Positions 26,019 to 34,295 of a stretch of 64,000 nucleotides of DNA are shown here, piece after piece. The stretch comes from JBBDWR01 sp040902745 (GTDB lineage: Bacteria; Actinomycetota; UBA4738; HRBIN12): assembly GCA_040902745.1 (NCBI GenBank), contig JBBDWR010000010.1:1-64000 (forward strand). Reading direction: 5' to 3'. The notes beneath the pieces are model-generated. The model was not told the DNA's origin. It ran no database searches and was given only the letters and a program-made list of their open reading frames with translations. Numbering within the stretch: position 1 is the first letter of the stretch; every line of letters starts with the position of its first letter. The translations under genes were made by a program, and so were the position numbers.

Positions 26019-26652
26019 GGGGGCCGCGAAGAAGCGTCCGACGAGAGCCCAGCGCGTTCGGATCGAACGCCGCGCGAAACAACGCAGCACGATCGCGATC
26101 GTGCTCGTCGTCGTCCTCGTCGCCGGCGTGGGGGTGGCGCTTGCCCTCTCCGGCGGCTCGGACGACGGCGGGACGCCGTCGGCGGTCAGCAGGGTTTCGA
26201 TCGAGCGATCTCTCGACGCCGGGCCGCTGAAGGACGGAGACGAGGCCCCGTCCTTCTCGGCGCCAGGACTGGCGGGCCGGACGGTGTCGTGGGATCCCGG
26301 CGCACCGACCGTCCTCACCGTCTGGGCTCCGTGGTGCCCCCACTGCCAGAAGGAGCTCCCCGTGCTCGCGGACGTCACCGCCGAGTTCCCCGGCGTGGAG
26401 CTGGTCAGCGTCGCGACCGCGATCGGTGAGCAACCGAGCCGGTACTCCCCCGAGAGCTACATGGCCGAGCGCGGACTCAGTTTCCCCGTAGCGATCGACG
26501 ACGCCGAGAACACGCTCGCTCGTGGTCTCGGCGTCGTCGGGTTTCCCACCATGTATGTGGTCGACGCGGACGGCACCGTTCGGGGGAGCGCTTCGGGCGA
26601 GCCGTCGGAGGACGACCTCCGCGCGCTGATCGCTGAGATCAGCCAGGCTTAA
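25996..26652 (+). CDS. membrane-anchored thioredoxin-like (TlpA/ResA-type) protein
   Basis: The 218-residue protein has a very basic N-terminus (1-32), one transmembrane helix (33-51) and an extracytoplasmic thioredoxin fold (about 78-218). The redox site is Cys114-Pro-His-Cys117 in VWAPWCPHCQKELPVL, and the cis-Pro is in VVGFPTMYVVD. The CPHC site matches DsbA-type and many TlpA proteins. With MauE it forms a two-gene unit for disulfide exchange outside the membrane. ATG at 25996 has GGAGGAGAGG; the gene overlaps the mauE-like stop by 23 bp. Confidence 0.9.
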   Translation: MTTSSKRKGAAKKRPTRAQRVRIERRAKQRSTIAIVLVVVLVAGVGVALALSGGSDDGGTPSAVSRVSIERSLDAGPLKDGDEAPSFSAPGLAGRTVSWDPGAPTVLTVWAPWCPHCQKELPVLADVTAEFPGVELVSVATAIGEQPSRYSPESYMAERGLSFPVAIDDAENTLARGLGVVGFPTMYVVDADGTVRGSASGEPSEDDLRALIAEISQA

Positions 26653-26717
26653 GCACGCGGTCGGACGCACGGGAGCGCAACGGGGAATGCTCACGGTGTG
26701 GCCTGGTCGAAAGGGGT

Positions 26718-26749
26718 GCGGGGAGCCGGGTGACGGTCCGGCTCCCCGC
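26718..26749 (+). terminator. bidirectional hairpin between the thioredoxin-like gene and moaA
   Basis: GCGGGGAGCCGG (26718-26729), 8-base loop, CCGGCTCCCCGC (26738-26749): a perfect 12-bp stem in the 241-bp spacer of two convergent genes. Nothing else is recognisable in the spacer. Confidence 0.7.
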
Positions 26750-26893
26750 TGCAGAGGGCGCGTGCCTTTCGGCGATCACCACGCTAGCGAGCCGAGGTGT
26801 CGGTGAGGTGAACGAGGGATGGCCACGCGCGCGCGATCGGATGAACGGTGTGGAGAGGCGGCATCGGGTCCTGCGAACGTCGCGCTCGGGCGA

Positions 26894-27919
26894 TCAGCCG
26901 CCGATCATCGACATGCTGCGGTCGGGCTGGACGAAGTCGGGATGGTCGATCCGATGCCCCGACCACTTGCTCCACACGGCAGTTCGGATCAGCGCCTCGA
27001 GGTCGGCATCGCTGGCTCCCTCGCGCAACGGAGCCCGCAGGTCGGTCTCCTCCAGCGCGAACAGGCACGAGCGCACCTGTCCCTCGGCCGTCAGTCGCAG
27101 CCGGTTGCATGTGTCGCAGAACGGTTGCGTCACCGAGCCGATCACACCGATCCTCCCGGGCGCTCCGTCGGAGAATCTGTACGTCGTTGCGGGCTCGGGT
27201 CCGTGCCCCACGGGATCGAGGGGATACTCGGACGCGATCCGCTCCAGCACTGTGCGCGAGGGCACGACCCGCTCGCGCTCCCATGCCCGTTGCGCGTCCA
27301 GCGGCATGTACTCGATGAACCTGACCTCGTAGCCGGTGGCACGCGCCCACTCAGCGAACGCGACGACCTCGTCGTCGTTCGTTCCGCCGATCACGACGCA
27401 ATTCACCTTGATCGGCGTGAGTCCGGCCGCTTCCGCCGCCACGATCCCTCCGAGCACCTGCTCGAGGGCGTCCCGACGGGTCATCTCCTGGAACCGGTGC
27501 CGGAGCAGGGAGTCGCACGAGACCGTCGCTCGATCGACGCCTGCTTCGGCGAGCGCCGCGACCTGCCGGTCCAGCAGCACGCCGTTGGTCGTGAGGGAGA
27601 TGTCGAGTTCGGGTCCCACCTCGCGGAACATGCCTACCAGGGTGGGTAGGTCGGCTCGCACGAGCGGCTCCCCGCCGGTGACCTTGATCGACCGCACGCC
27701 GAGTCCCACGAAGATCGACAGCAGCCGGGTCAGTTCTTCGAACGTGAGGATCTCGTGTTTGGGGAGCCACGCGACTCCTTCGGCGGGCATGCAGTAGGTG
27801 CAGCGGAAGTTGCACCGGTCGGTGACCGAGACGCGGAGGTCGTCTGCGACGCGGCCGAACGTATCGACGAGCGGTCCGGTCGACGGGGCAGGGTTGCTGG
27901 GGGGTTGCCAGGTGGGCAC
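26894..27919 (-). CDS. moaA: GTP 3',8-cyclase MoaA
   Basis: The 341-residue radical SAM enzyme has the N-terminal cluster motif CNFRCTYC (CxxxCxxC), the SAM-binding VTGGEPLVR, the C-terminal second cluster set CDTCNRLRLTAEGQVRSC and the C-terminal Gly-Gly required in MoaA (MSMIGG). It converts GTP to 3',8-cyclo-GTP, the first step of molybdopterin synthesis. GTG at 27919 has GGAAGAAGG; a TACCCT about 15 bases upstream could be the -10. Upstream on the same strand lies a DUF6457 gene, and a MoaB-XdhC fusion diverges from that, so this is a small molybdenum-cofactor locus. Confidence 0.96.
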   Translation of the reverse strand: MPTWQPPSNPAPSTGPLVDTFGRVADDLRVSVTDRCNFRCTYCMPAEGVAWLPKHEILTFEELTRLLSIFVGLGVRSIKVTGGEPLVRADLPTLVGMFREVGPELDISLTTNGVLLDRQVAALAEAGVDRATVSCDSLLRHRFQEMTRRDALEQVLGGIVAAEAAGLTPIKVNCVVIGGTNDDEVVAFAEWARATGYEVRFIEYMPLDAQRAWERERVVPSRTVLERIASEYPLDPVGHGPEPATTYRFSDGAPGRIGVIGSVTQPFCDTCNRLRLTAEGQVRSCLFALEETDLRAPLREGASDADLEALIRTAVWSKWSGHRIDHPDFVQPDRSMSMIGG

Positions 27920-28072
27920 GGGCCTTCTTCCGTCAGGGTACGTCGGTGCTCGCAGCCGCGAGCCCGAACTTCAAGCCTAACCGGTTCCGGCGAGAGCGTG
28001 TCCTTCCGACGAGCGCATGCGCTTCGGGCGAGCGTGCGCTTCCGGCAGCGGAATGGGCGGGTTGTCGGTGCG

Positions 28073-28336
28073 TCACGGGACCTGGTCGGGTGTCTCCTCC
28101 GGGATCTCGTCCTCGAGCATGCCGAGGACCTCGGCGAGTGCATCCGTCCGCTCGGCGCCGCGAGCGATGCGCGCCTGGACCGCCCGGCCGAGTAGGAAGG
28201 TCGACAGAGGGGTGATCCGGCGCTCCACCCCGTGTGCTACGTCGCGGGCGGCGGCCAGAAGTCGTGAGGTCTCTTCTTGGGTGGGAGCCTCGAGATCGAG
28301 GCGTTCGGCCAGCTGCCGGATCCACTCGTCCGTCAT
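28073..28336 (-). CDS. DUF6457 small protein
   Basis: The 87-residue helical protein starts MTDEWIRQLAERLDLEAP and continues TSRLLAAARDVAHGVERRITPLSTFLLGRAVQARIARG. The DUF6457 family as I recall it occurs in Actinomycetota near, or fused to, molybdopterin-guanine dinucleotide genes, which fits the place between moaA and moaB-xdhC. A helper role in molybdenum-cofactor insertion is a guess. ATG at 28336 has AGGAGG at 8 bases, one of the best ribosome sites in the window; the longer frame upstream is antisense to moaB. Confidence 0.82.
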   Translation of the reverse strand: MTDEWIRQLAERLDLEAPTQEETSRLLAAARDVAHGVERRITPLSTFLLGRAVQARIARGAERTDALAEVLGMLEDEIPEETPDQVP

Positions 28337-28433
28337 GGGCGCTTCCTCCTGGATTCGCTCGTTCGTCGCCGGTGTCGGAGACCACGCTACCGCTGTCCGG
28401 CACCGTGGGTCGCCCGGTGGGAGGATGAGAGCC

Positions 28434-29696
28434 ATGAGCGCAACGAGAGTGGCGGTCGTCACGGTCTCCGACAGTGTCACGCAGGGAACGCGCGACGACA
28501 CATCCGGTGCGCTCGCCGCATCGATCCTGCGCGACGCGGGCTTCGACGTGGCCGCGCACGAAGTGGTGCCGGACGAGCGCCATCGGATCGAAGAGGTGCT
28601 CCGGCGCCTTTGCGACGGAGGATTCGGGCTCGTCGTGACCTCGGGAGGGACGGGGTTCGGCCCACGCGACGTGACTCCGGAAGCGACCCGCGCGGTGATC
28701 GAACGCGAGGCCCCGGGGTTGGGCGAGCTGATGCGTGCCGCCGGGCTGCTGCACACGCCACAGGCCGCGCTGTCGCGGGCGGTTGCGGGTGCGCGGGGGC
28801 GATCGTTGATCTTGAACCTGCCGGGGAGTCCCAAGGCCGTCCGCGAAGGGCTCGACGTGGTGCTGCCGGTGCTCCCGCACGCGGTCGAATTGCTGGCGGG
28901 GGCAATGGGTGCACATCCCACGGGTCATGGCCCGTCACCGGACCCGGCGGCGCAGGAGCAGGGCATGACCGACCCACCGGTCGGGCGCGGTGGGGGATGG
29001 GTCGACGTGAAGGCCGTGGCAACCGAAGGTGATCCACCGTGTGCAGTCGGGAGCGCGATGCAGATCGTGCCCGGTGGCGCCGTCCGCGGCACGCTCGGAT
29101 GCGCGGAGTTCGACAGCGCCGCGGTGCGGGATGCCGCCGAGGTCCTGGCGGCGGGCGGGGCCGGGACCAGAACCTACGAGCATGAGCTGGGGACGGTGCA
29201 GGTGTATCTGGAACCGCACCGCCAACCACCGGTGCTCATCGTCGTCTCGGCGACCGGTGTGGCGCGTGCGCTCGCCGGTCACGTCGGAGGAGCCGGGTTC
29301 CGCACGGTGCTGCTCGAGCCGCGCGAGGAAAGGATCGAGGCACAGGACCGGGCTCGATTCGACGGCGTTGAGCAGGATGCGGGGGCCCTCACCGAGCTCG
29401 CAGACGACGCCTCGGTCGTCTTCACCGATCACGACGCACCGGGGATCGCCGATCAGCTGGAGCGGGTACTGCGATCTCAGGCGGGGTTCATCGGGGTGAT
29501 GGGCAGTCGACGGCATGTCGCGCACTACGTGGAGGACCTGCGGGGGCGGGGCATCTCCAAGGAGGACCTCGCCAGGATCCGCAGTCCCCTCGGTCTCGAT
29601 CTCGGCGGGCGCGCGTCCGAGGAGATCGCGCTGTCGATCGCTGCAGGTCTTGTCGCAGCACGTCACGGCAAGGACGGGGGCTGGCTCGACCGATGA
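28434..29696 (+). CDS. MoaB/MogA - XdhC fusion protein
   Basis: The 420-residue protein has two parts. Residues 1-165 are a molybdopterin adenylyltransferase-type domain (VAVVTVSDSVTQGTRDDTSG, VTSGGTGFGPRDVTPEAT, LILNLPGSPKAV). After a Pro/Gly linker, residues about 188-420 read as XdhC/CoxI: a degenerate N-part (GSAMQIVPGGAVRGTLGCAEFD) and a Rossmann part ending FIGVMGSRRHVAHYV and RIRSPLGLDLGGRASEEIALSI. XdhC loads molybdenum cofactor into xanthine-dehydrogenase-type enzymes. Joining it to the adenylylation step could channel the cofactor. No frameshift is needed. The start is ATG 28434 with GGGAGGATGAGAG; the stop overlaps the sulfatase start by ATGA. Confidence 0.88.
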   Translation: MSATRVAVVTVSDSVTQGTRDDTSGALAASILRDAGFDVAAHEVVPDERHRIEEVLRRLCDGGFGLVVTSGGTGFGPRDVTPEATRAVIEREAPGLGELMRAAGLLHTPQAALSRAVAGARGRSLILNLPGSPKAVREGLDVVLPVLPHAVELLAGAMGAHPTGHGPSPDPAAQEQGMTDPPVGRGGGWVDVKAVATEGDPPCAVGSAMQIVPGGAVRGTLGCAEFDSAAVRDAAEVLAAGGAGTRTYEHELGTVQVYLEPHRQPPVLIVVSATGVARALAGHVGGAGFRTVLLEPREERIEAQDRARFDGVEQDAGALTELADDASVVFTDHDAPGIADQLERVLRSQAGFIGVMGSRRHVAHYVEDLRGRGISKEDLARIRSPLGLDLGGRASEEIALSIAAGLVAARHGKDGGWLDR

Positions 29697-31129
29697 GCGG
29701 CGCTCGGCGCGCGGGCGTCGCCCTCGTGACGGCGATGGTCGCGGTCGGATCGGCGGTCGGGTTCTCCGGTTCCGGGGGCGTCGCGCCTCGGGGGACCGCG
29801 GATCCACCCCCCAACATGATCGTCGTCGTCTCCGACGACCAGACGGCCGAGTCGCTGCCGCACTCGCCGCCGGTGATGCCCTACCTGCAGGCGCAGCTCG
29901 AAGACCCACGGGGGGGCTGGACCTCGTTCCCGAACACCTTCGCGACGACACCGCTGTGTTGTCCGTCGCGGGCGGGGATGCTCACCGGACGCACTGCGGC
30001 CGTCACGGGTGTGCTGGACAACGGTGACGGCGCGCGACTGGACGACACCTCCACCGTGGCCACCTGGCTCCAGGACGCCGGGTACTCGACCGCGCTCGTC
30101 GGGAAGTACCTCAACGGCTACCCGTTCCCGGAGCGTCCCCTCGTGCCGCCGGGGTGGGATCGATGGGTGGCGAAGACGAACACCTCCGACGCGACCGTCT
30201 ACGAGGGGTATTCGCTCGTCGTCGACGGTGTTCCCGTTCCGATCGGGACCGGCCCGTGGACATACAGCACGGATGTGCTCGCCGCCGAGGCGGCCGACTT
30301 CATCGCAACCGCCCCGCCGGATCGCCCGTTCTTCCTCTGGTTCTCGCCACCGGCGCCGCATCAACCTTGGCAGCCACCCGAGCGCCACGCCGGAGCGTTC
30401 GCCGGACTACGGATCGAGGATCCGCCTGCAGTGGGGGAGACGGATGTCTCGGACAAGCCCAAATGGGTACGCGCCTTGGCGCCGGTCGATGCGGTCCGGC
30501 GCACGGCGTTCCGCGAGGATAGGCGACGCGAGTACGAGACCTTGCTCGGGCTCGATGACGCCCTGCGGACGATCGACGAGGCCCTCGATGCACGTGGCGC
30601 GCTGCAGGACACGGTCGTGCTCTTCATGACCGACAACGGGTACGCCCTTGGAGAGCATCGCTGGTCAACCAAATCGTGTCCGTACGACGCGTGCACGCGA
30701 ACACCGCTGTTCCTGCGGATCCCTGCGATGCCTGCGCGTGTTGACGAGCGGCTCGCCGCCAACATCGACGTCGCACCGACCCTTGCGTCACTTGCGGGTG
30801 TACAGGTCCCGGAGGGCGTCGAGGGTCGGTCGCTCGTGCCATCTGTCTCGGGCGAGGGAGCGTATCCCGGATGGCGGGACTCGATCGGGCTCGCGTTCCT
30901 CGGAGAGGACCCGATCGTCCCGCGTTGGCGGGCCGTGCGGACATCGACGTTCCTCTTCGTGGAGTACGAGACGGGGGAACAGGAATTCTACGATCTCGCC
31001 GGCGTCTTCGGCGCTGCCGACCCCTCGCAGCTCGAGAACCGCAGCGGCGATCCGGCTCTTCGCGCCGAGGTTCGGCGGCTCAAGGAGCTCGCCGGGGCGA
31101 TCCCTTGGTCGCCGCAGGATCATCCGTAG
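29693..31129 (+). CDS. exported sulfatase, formylglycine type (1)
   Basis: The 478-residue protein has an N-terminal hydrophobic export segment (residues 8-30) and the alkaline-phosphatase/sulfatase fold: metal-binding VVVSDDQTAE, the FGly motif C89-C-P-S-R-AGMLTGR (Cys89 to be oxidised to formylglycine), GKYLNGYPF, and FMTDNGYALGEHRW near residue 320. It should hydrolyse sulfate esters outside the membrane once activated by a formylglycine-generating enzyme not seen here. The ATGA overlap couples it to moaB-xdhC. A paralogue with the same layout lies at 32740-34293. Substrate unknown; an arylsulfatase or choline/N-sulfo type cannot be told apart. Confidence 0.9.
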   Translation: MSGARRAGVALVTAMVAVGSAVGFSGSGGVAPRGTADPPPNMIVVVSDDQTAESLPHSPPVMPYLQAQLEDPRGGWTSFPNTFATTPLCCPSRAGMLTGRTAAVTGVLDNGDGARLDDTSTVATWLQDAGYSTALVGKYLNGYPFPERPLVPPGWDRWVAKTNTSDATVYEGYSLVVDGVPVPIGTGPWTYSTDVLAAEAADFIATAPPDRPFFLWFSPPAPHQPWQPPERHAGAFAGLRIEDPPAVGETDVSDKPKWVRALAPVDAVRRTAFREDRRREYETLLGLDDALRTIDEALDARGALQDTVVLFMTDNGYALGEHRWSTKSCPYDACTRTPLFLRIPAMPARVDERLAANIDVAPTLASLAGVQVPEGVEGRSLVPSVSGEGAYPGWRDSIGLAFLGEDPIVPRWRAVRTSTFLFVEYETGEQEFYDLAGVFGAADPSQLENRSGDPALRAEVRRLKELAGAIPWSPQDHP

Positions 31130-31160
31130 TCGCCGGCTGGGGACGGTGGCTGCGCCCCGA

Positions 31161-31166
31161 TAGGAT
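31161..31166 (+). promoter_or_regulatory. -10 element TAGGAT of the first phosphoesterase
   Basis: TAGGAT, then GGGCAGCC, then GTG at 31175. It gives this gene its own leaderless promoter inside the cluster. Confidence 0.55.
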
Positions 31167-31174
31167 GGGCAGCC

Positions 31175-32662
31175 GTGTCGCCTCCCCTTCCCACCGCAGG
31201 TGCCCGGCTGTCGCGTGAGCAGCGTCGGTGCGCGGTGGTGTTGTTGACCGGGCTGATCGCGGTCGCCCTCTCCGCCTGCACCGGAGCGTCGCCCGAACCC
31301 AGCGCGGCCCCGTCGATCTCGTCGTCGGTGGATCCATCGACGGAACCCGCTCCCCAGCGGATCACCCCGAAGGCCCCGATCGAGCACGTGATCTTCCTCG
31401 TGAAGGAGAACAGAACGTTCGATCACTACTTCGGCACGTATCCGGGGGCCGATGGATCGACCAGGGGGCAGACCCTGAGATGTTCCGGGGATGGGTGCGC
31501 TCCGGGTGGGAGCGTCCCGCTACGACCCGCACCGGAGGTGCTCGAACACGACATCACTCACGGGTTCCAGTCCGGTCTGTACGCGATCAACGGTGGTGCG
31601 ATGAACGGGTTCAACATCATCGGCGCCGGCCGGGACCTCGCGGGGTACGTACAGCATTCGCGCAAGACGTTGCCGAATTACTGGGCGTACGCTGACCGGT
31701 TCGTCCTGGCAGACCGATTCTTCACGTCGATGTACGGGCCCACGTTTCCCGAACACCTGTACACGGTCGCCGCACAATCCTACGGCGTTGTCGACAACAA
31801 GATCAGCGCCGACACGCCGGGTAACTACTGCGACGACCCCGCGGAGATCACCTATCGCTTCCCCGACACCCTGAAGCAGCGTGACATCGATCGCATCATG
31901 CGGCTCGAGGAGAACATCACCGACGATTGGCCGAACCAGATCGAGCGCATCAAGAAGTACTGGGTCGAGTCCCGCACGTGCTTCAACATCCCCGTGCTGC
32001 CGGATCAACTCGAGCGCCACGACATCAGCTGGAAGTACTACGCGAACCCCGACGTGTGGATGAACGGGCTCCAGGCGGTGCGGCATGTGCGGTTCTCCGA
32101 CATGTGGGACAAGGTCCAGCCTCCGGAGACGTACCTGAAGGACCTGGAGCGTGGGGAGCTGCCCGAGGTCTCGTGGCTCGTGCCACCCGAGGGGGTCAAC
32201 GAGCACCCGGGCAGCGGGCAGAGCTCGTGCGCCGGAGAGAACTGGACCGTCCAGCAGGTGAACGCGCTGATGCGCTCGGAGTACTGGCGCTCTACGGCGC
32301 TGGTGATCGTGTGGGATGACTTCGGCGGGTTCTACGACCATGTGCCGCCGCCGCACTTGGACATCATGGGCCTGGGACCGCGGACGCCGGCTCTCATCAT
32401 CTCGCCTTGGACCCGGCGGGGGGACGGTCCCGACGGCGGAGCGATCGACTCGACGCCGTACGAGTTCTCCTCGGTGCTGCGGTTCATCGAACTCCTCCAC
32501 GGACTGGATCCGATGACCGAGCGCGACGCGAATGCGGATCCGCTCAGCGGCGCGTTCGACTTCGAGCACAAGCCCGACATGCGAAAACTCCTGCTCGACT
32601 ACCGCAAGGATTGCGAGTACTACACGAACCCCGACGCAGACCTGCGCAACCTTCCGGGGTAG
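31175..32662 (+). CDS. lipoprotein phosphoesterase, phospholipase C / acid phosphatase family (1)
   Basis: The 495-residue protein has a lipoprotein signal ending LIAVALSAC (lipobox Cys35), a Ser/Pro linker and a PF04185 phosphoesterase domain from about residue 68 (HVIFLVKENRTFDHYFGTYPG). Other family points are GFQSGLYAINGGAMNGF, FTSMYGPTFPEH, STALVIVWDDFGGFYDHVPPP and TPALIISPW. Members are phospholipases C or acid phosphatases that release phosphate or phosphoalcohols from lipids or nucleotides. It should be tethered on the outer face of the membrane. Two paralogues follow (34296-35666, 36478-37914). Start GTG 31175, leaderless type. Confidence 0.88.
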   Translation: MSPPLPTAGARLSREQRRCAVVLLTGLIAVALSACTGASPEPSAAPSISSSVDPSTEPAPQRITPKAPIEHVIFLVKENRTFDHYFGTYPGADGSTRGQTLRCSGDGCAPGGSVPLRPAPEVLEHDITHGFQSGLYAINGGAMNGFNIIGAGRDLAGYVQHSRKTLPNYWAYADRFVLADRFFTSMYGPTFPEHLYTVAAQSYGVVDNKISADTPGNYCDDPAEITYRFPDTLKQRDIDRIMRLEENITDDWPNQIERIKKYWVESRTCFNIPVLPDQLERHDISWKYYANPDVWMNGLQAVRHVRFSDMWDKVQPPETYLKDLERGELPEVSWLVPPEGVNEHPGSGQSSCAGENWTVQQVNALMRSEYWRSTALVIVWDDFGGFYDHVPPPHLDIMGLGPRTPALIISPWTRRGDGPDGGAIDSTPYEFSSVLRFIELLHGLDPMTERDANADPLSGAFDFEHKPDMRKLLLDYRKDCEYYTNPDADLRNLPG

Positions 32663-32712
32663 TGGGCGAGCCACCGGCCGGCGCGGGATCCGTCAGCCTG
32701 CCGTCGGCGTAG

Positions 32713-32730
32713 GCTCCCGACGCCGGGAGC
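32713..32730 (+). promoter_or_regulatory. inverted repeat at the sulfatase-2 promoter
   Basis: GCTCCCG, 4-base gap, CGGGAGC. It overlaps the -10-like TAGGCT and ends just before the ribosome site, so it may be a repressor site or a short leader hairpin. Confidence 0.4.
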
Positions 32731-32739
32731 GAGGGGACG

Positions 32740-34293
32740 ATGGCTGCAACAAACAGGATCGGTCGAGGCGCCGTTCGCCGTCTGCTCGGCCTGACGGGCG
32801 CGATCGTCGGCGCGGCACTCGCGCTGTTTGCCGCCACCGCCCCGGCCGCGCAGGCGGCGCCTCCCGCGCCCGAGCATGCGTCGGTCGTGCTCGTCATCAC
32901 CGACGACCAGCGCGCCGACGCCCTCGGTGGGATGCGGATCCTTCGCCAGGATCTGATCGAAGGGGGAACCGTCTTCACCGATGCGTTCGTGTCGAATCCG
33001 CTGTGCTGCCCGAGCCGCGCCAGCATCTTGACCGGGCAGTACGCGCATTCGACGCAGGTGTATCGCCAGATCCCACCGTTCGGCCGGTTCGAGTGGTTCG
33101 ACGACTCGGCCACGCTGGCCACGTGGCTGGACGACGCCGGCTACGCGACAGGACTCTTCGGGAAGTACCTCGACGGGTATCAGCACCCCGCCCTCCTCGG
33201 GTACATCCCGCCGGGCTGGGATGCGTGGTACGCGTTCGTTCGCTCGACGTACTACGACTACAAGCTCAGCGAGAACGGATCGATCCACACCTACGGGCGT
33301 TCTCCCGACGACTATTCGACCGACCGGCTGGCGAGTTTGGCGAGTGCCTTCATCCGTCGGGAGCCCGGTCCCGTCTTCGTCACCTTCGCCCCCGCGGCAC
33401 CGCATGCACCCGCGATCCCCGCGGATCGCCACGCCGACATGCCGGTCCCTATCCCGACACGGAACGCGAACTTCAACGAGGCCGACGTCGACGACAAGCC
33501 GGAGTACATCTCTTCGCTGTCGGTGCTGGATCCGGACCAGATCGATGACATCGATCGCCTGACCGCCGACCAGCACCGCACTATGCGGGCGGTGGATGAG
33601 GGCATCGGGCGGATCATCGACGCCTTGTCGGACACCGGGCGGCTCCGGGACACGCTCTTCGTGTACACCTCGGACAACGGCCTGCTGCGCGGAGAGCATC
33701 GATGGGCGAAGAAGGAGGTTCCGTACGAGGAGGCGATCCGTGTGCCGCTGGTCGTGCGGTACGACCGGCTGGGAGACCTGCCGGCGGTCTCGGAGCGACT
33801 GGTCGTGAACATCGACATCGCCCCGACGATCTTGGACGCGGCGGGTGTCCACCCGCCTGCGCCATGGCGCTTCGACGGAAGGAGCCTGCTCCCCGTTCTT
33901 CGTGGCACCGCGACCGCGTGGCGATCGGACTTCCTCCTCGAGCACATGCGTGGGACGAACGAGGTGCCCACGTACTGCGGGATCAGAACCGAGCGGTTCG
34001 TGTTCGTTGAGTACGACACGGGTGAGCGGGAGCTGTATGACCTGTTCGCCGATCCCCAGCAGCTGCGCAACCTCGCGGACGATCCCGCCGCGGGCCAGCT
34101 GACCGATTCGCTGCATCGTCGCCTTCTCGAGCTGTGTCGGCCTCTCCCTCCGGGATGGGACAACGGACGGGGAACCGTGAGCACGCTGCTCGTGTCATTC
34201 GCAGCGCTGGCCGCGCTGGCCGGAGTCGCGATCGCGCAACGCCGGACTGCCTCGACAGCGGGCGCGGAACCGGCCCGCCGATATCCTGTCTGA
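32740..34293 (+). CDS. exported sulfatase, formylglycine type (2), with C-terminal membrane anchor
   Basis: The 517-residue protein has an N-terminal signal (about 10-40), the sulfatase fold with VVLVITDDQRAD, Cys89 in CCPSRASILTGQ, GKYLDGYQHP and YTSDNGLLRGEHRW, and a C-terminal hydrophobic helix (about 475-497) that the first sulfatase lacks. The FGly cysteine falls at residue 89 in both, showing a close duplication. ATG at 32740 has GAGGGGACG; upstream a TAGGCT (32710-32715) runs into a 7-bp inverted repeat GCTCCCG-ACGC-CGGGAGC (32713-32730), possibly an operator. It would act on sulfate esters at the cell surface after maturation by a formylglycine-generating enzyme. Confidence 0.9.
   Translation: MAATNRIGRGAVRRLLGLTGAIVGAALALFAATAPAAQAAPPAPEHASVVLVITDDQRADALGGMRILRQDLIEGGTVFTDAFVSNPLCCPSRASILTGQYAHSTQVYRQIPPFGRFEWFDDSATLATWLDDAGYATGLFGKYLDGYQHPALLGYIPPGWDAWYAFVRSTYYDYKLSENGSIHTYGRSPDDYSTDRLASLASAFIRREPGPVFVTFAPAAPHAPAIPADRHADMPVPIPTRNANFNEADVDDKPEYISSLSVLDPDQIDDIDRLTADQHRTMRAVDEGIGRIIDALSDTGRLRDTLFVYTSDNGLLRGEHRWAKKEVPYEEAIRVPLVVRYDRLGDLPAVSERLVVNIDIAPTILDAAGVHPPAPWRFDGRSLLPVLRGTATAWRSDFLLEHMRGTNEVPTYCGIRTERFVFVEYDTGERELYDLFADPQQLRNLADDPAAGQLTDSLHRRLLELCRPLPPGWDNGRGTVSTLLVSFAALAALAGVAIAQRRTASTAGAEPARRYPV
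34282..34287 (+). promoter_or_regulatory. -10-like TATCCT before the second phosphoesterase
   Basis: TATCCT, then 8 bases, then ATG at 34296. It lies inside the last codons of the sulfatase-2 gene. Confidence 0.4.
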
Positions 34294-34295
34294 CC

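Noticed and set aside
28017..28433. An N-terminal extension of the MoaB-XdhC frame
   Set aside because: The upstream part of the open frame is antisense to the DUF6457 gene and lacks a ribosome site. The ATG at 28434 has one.
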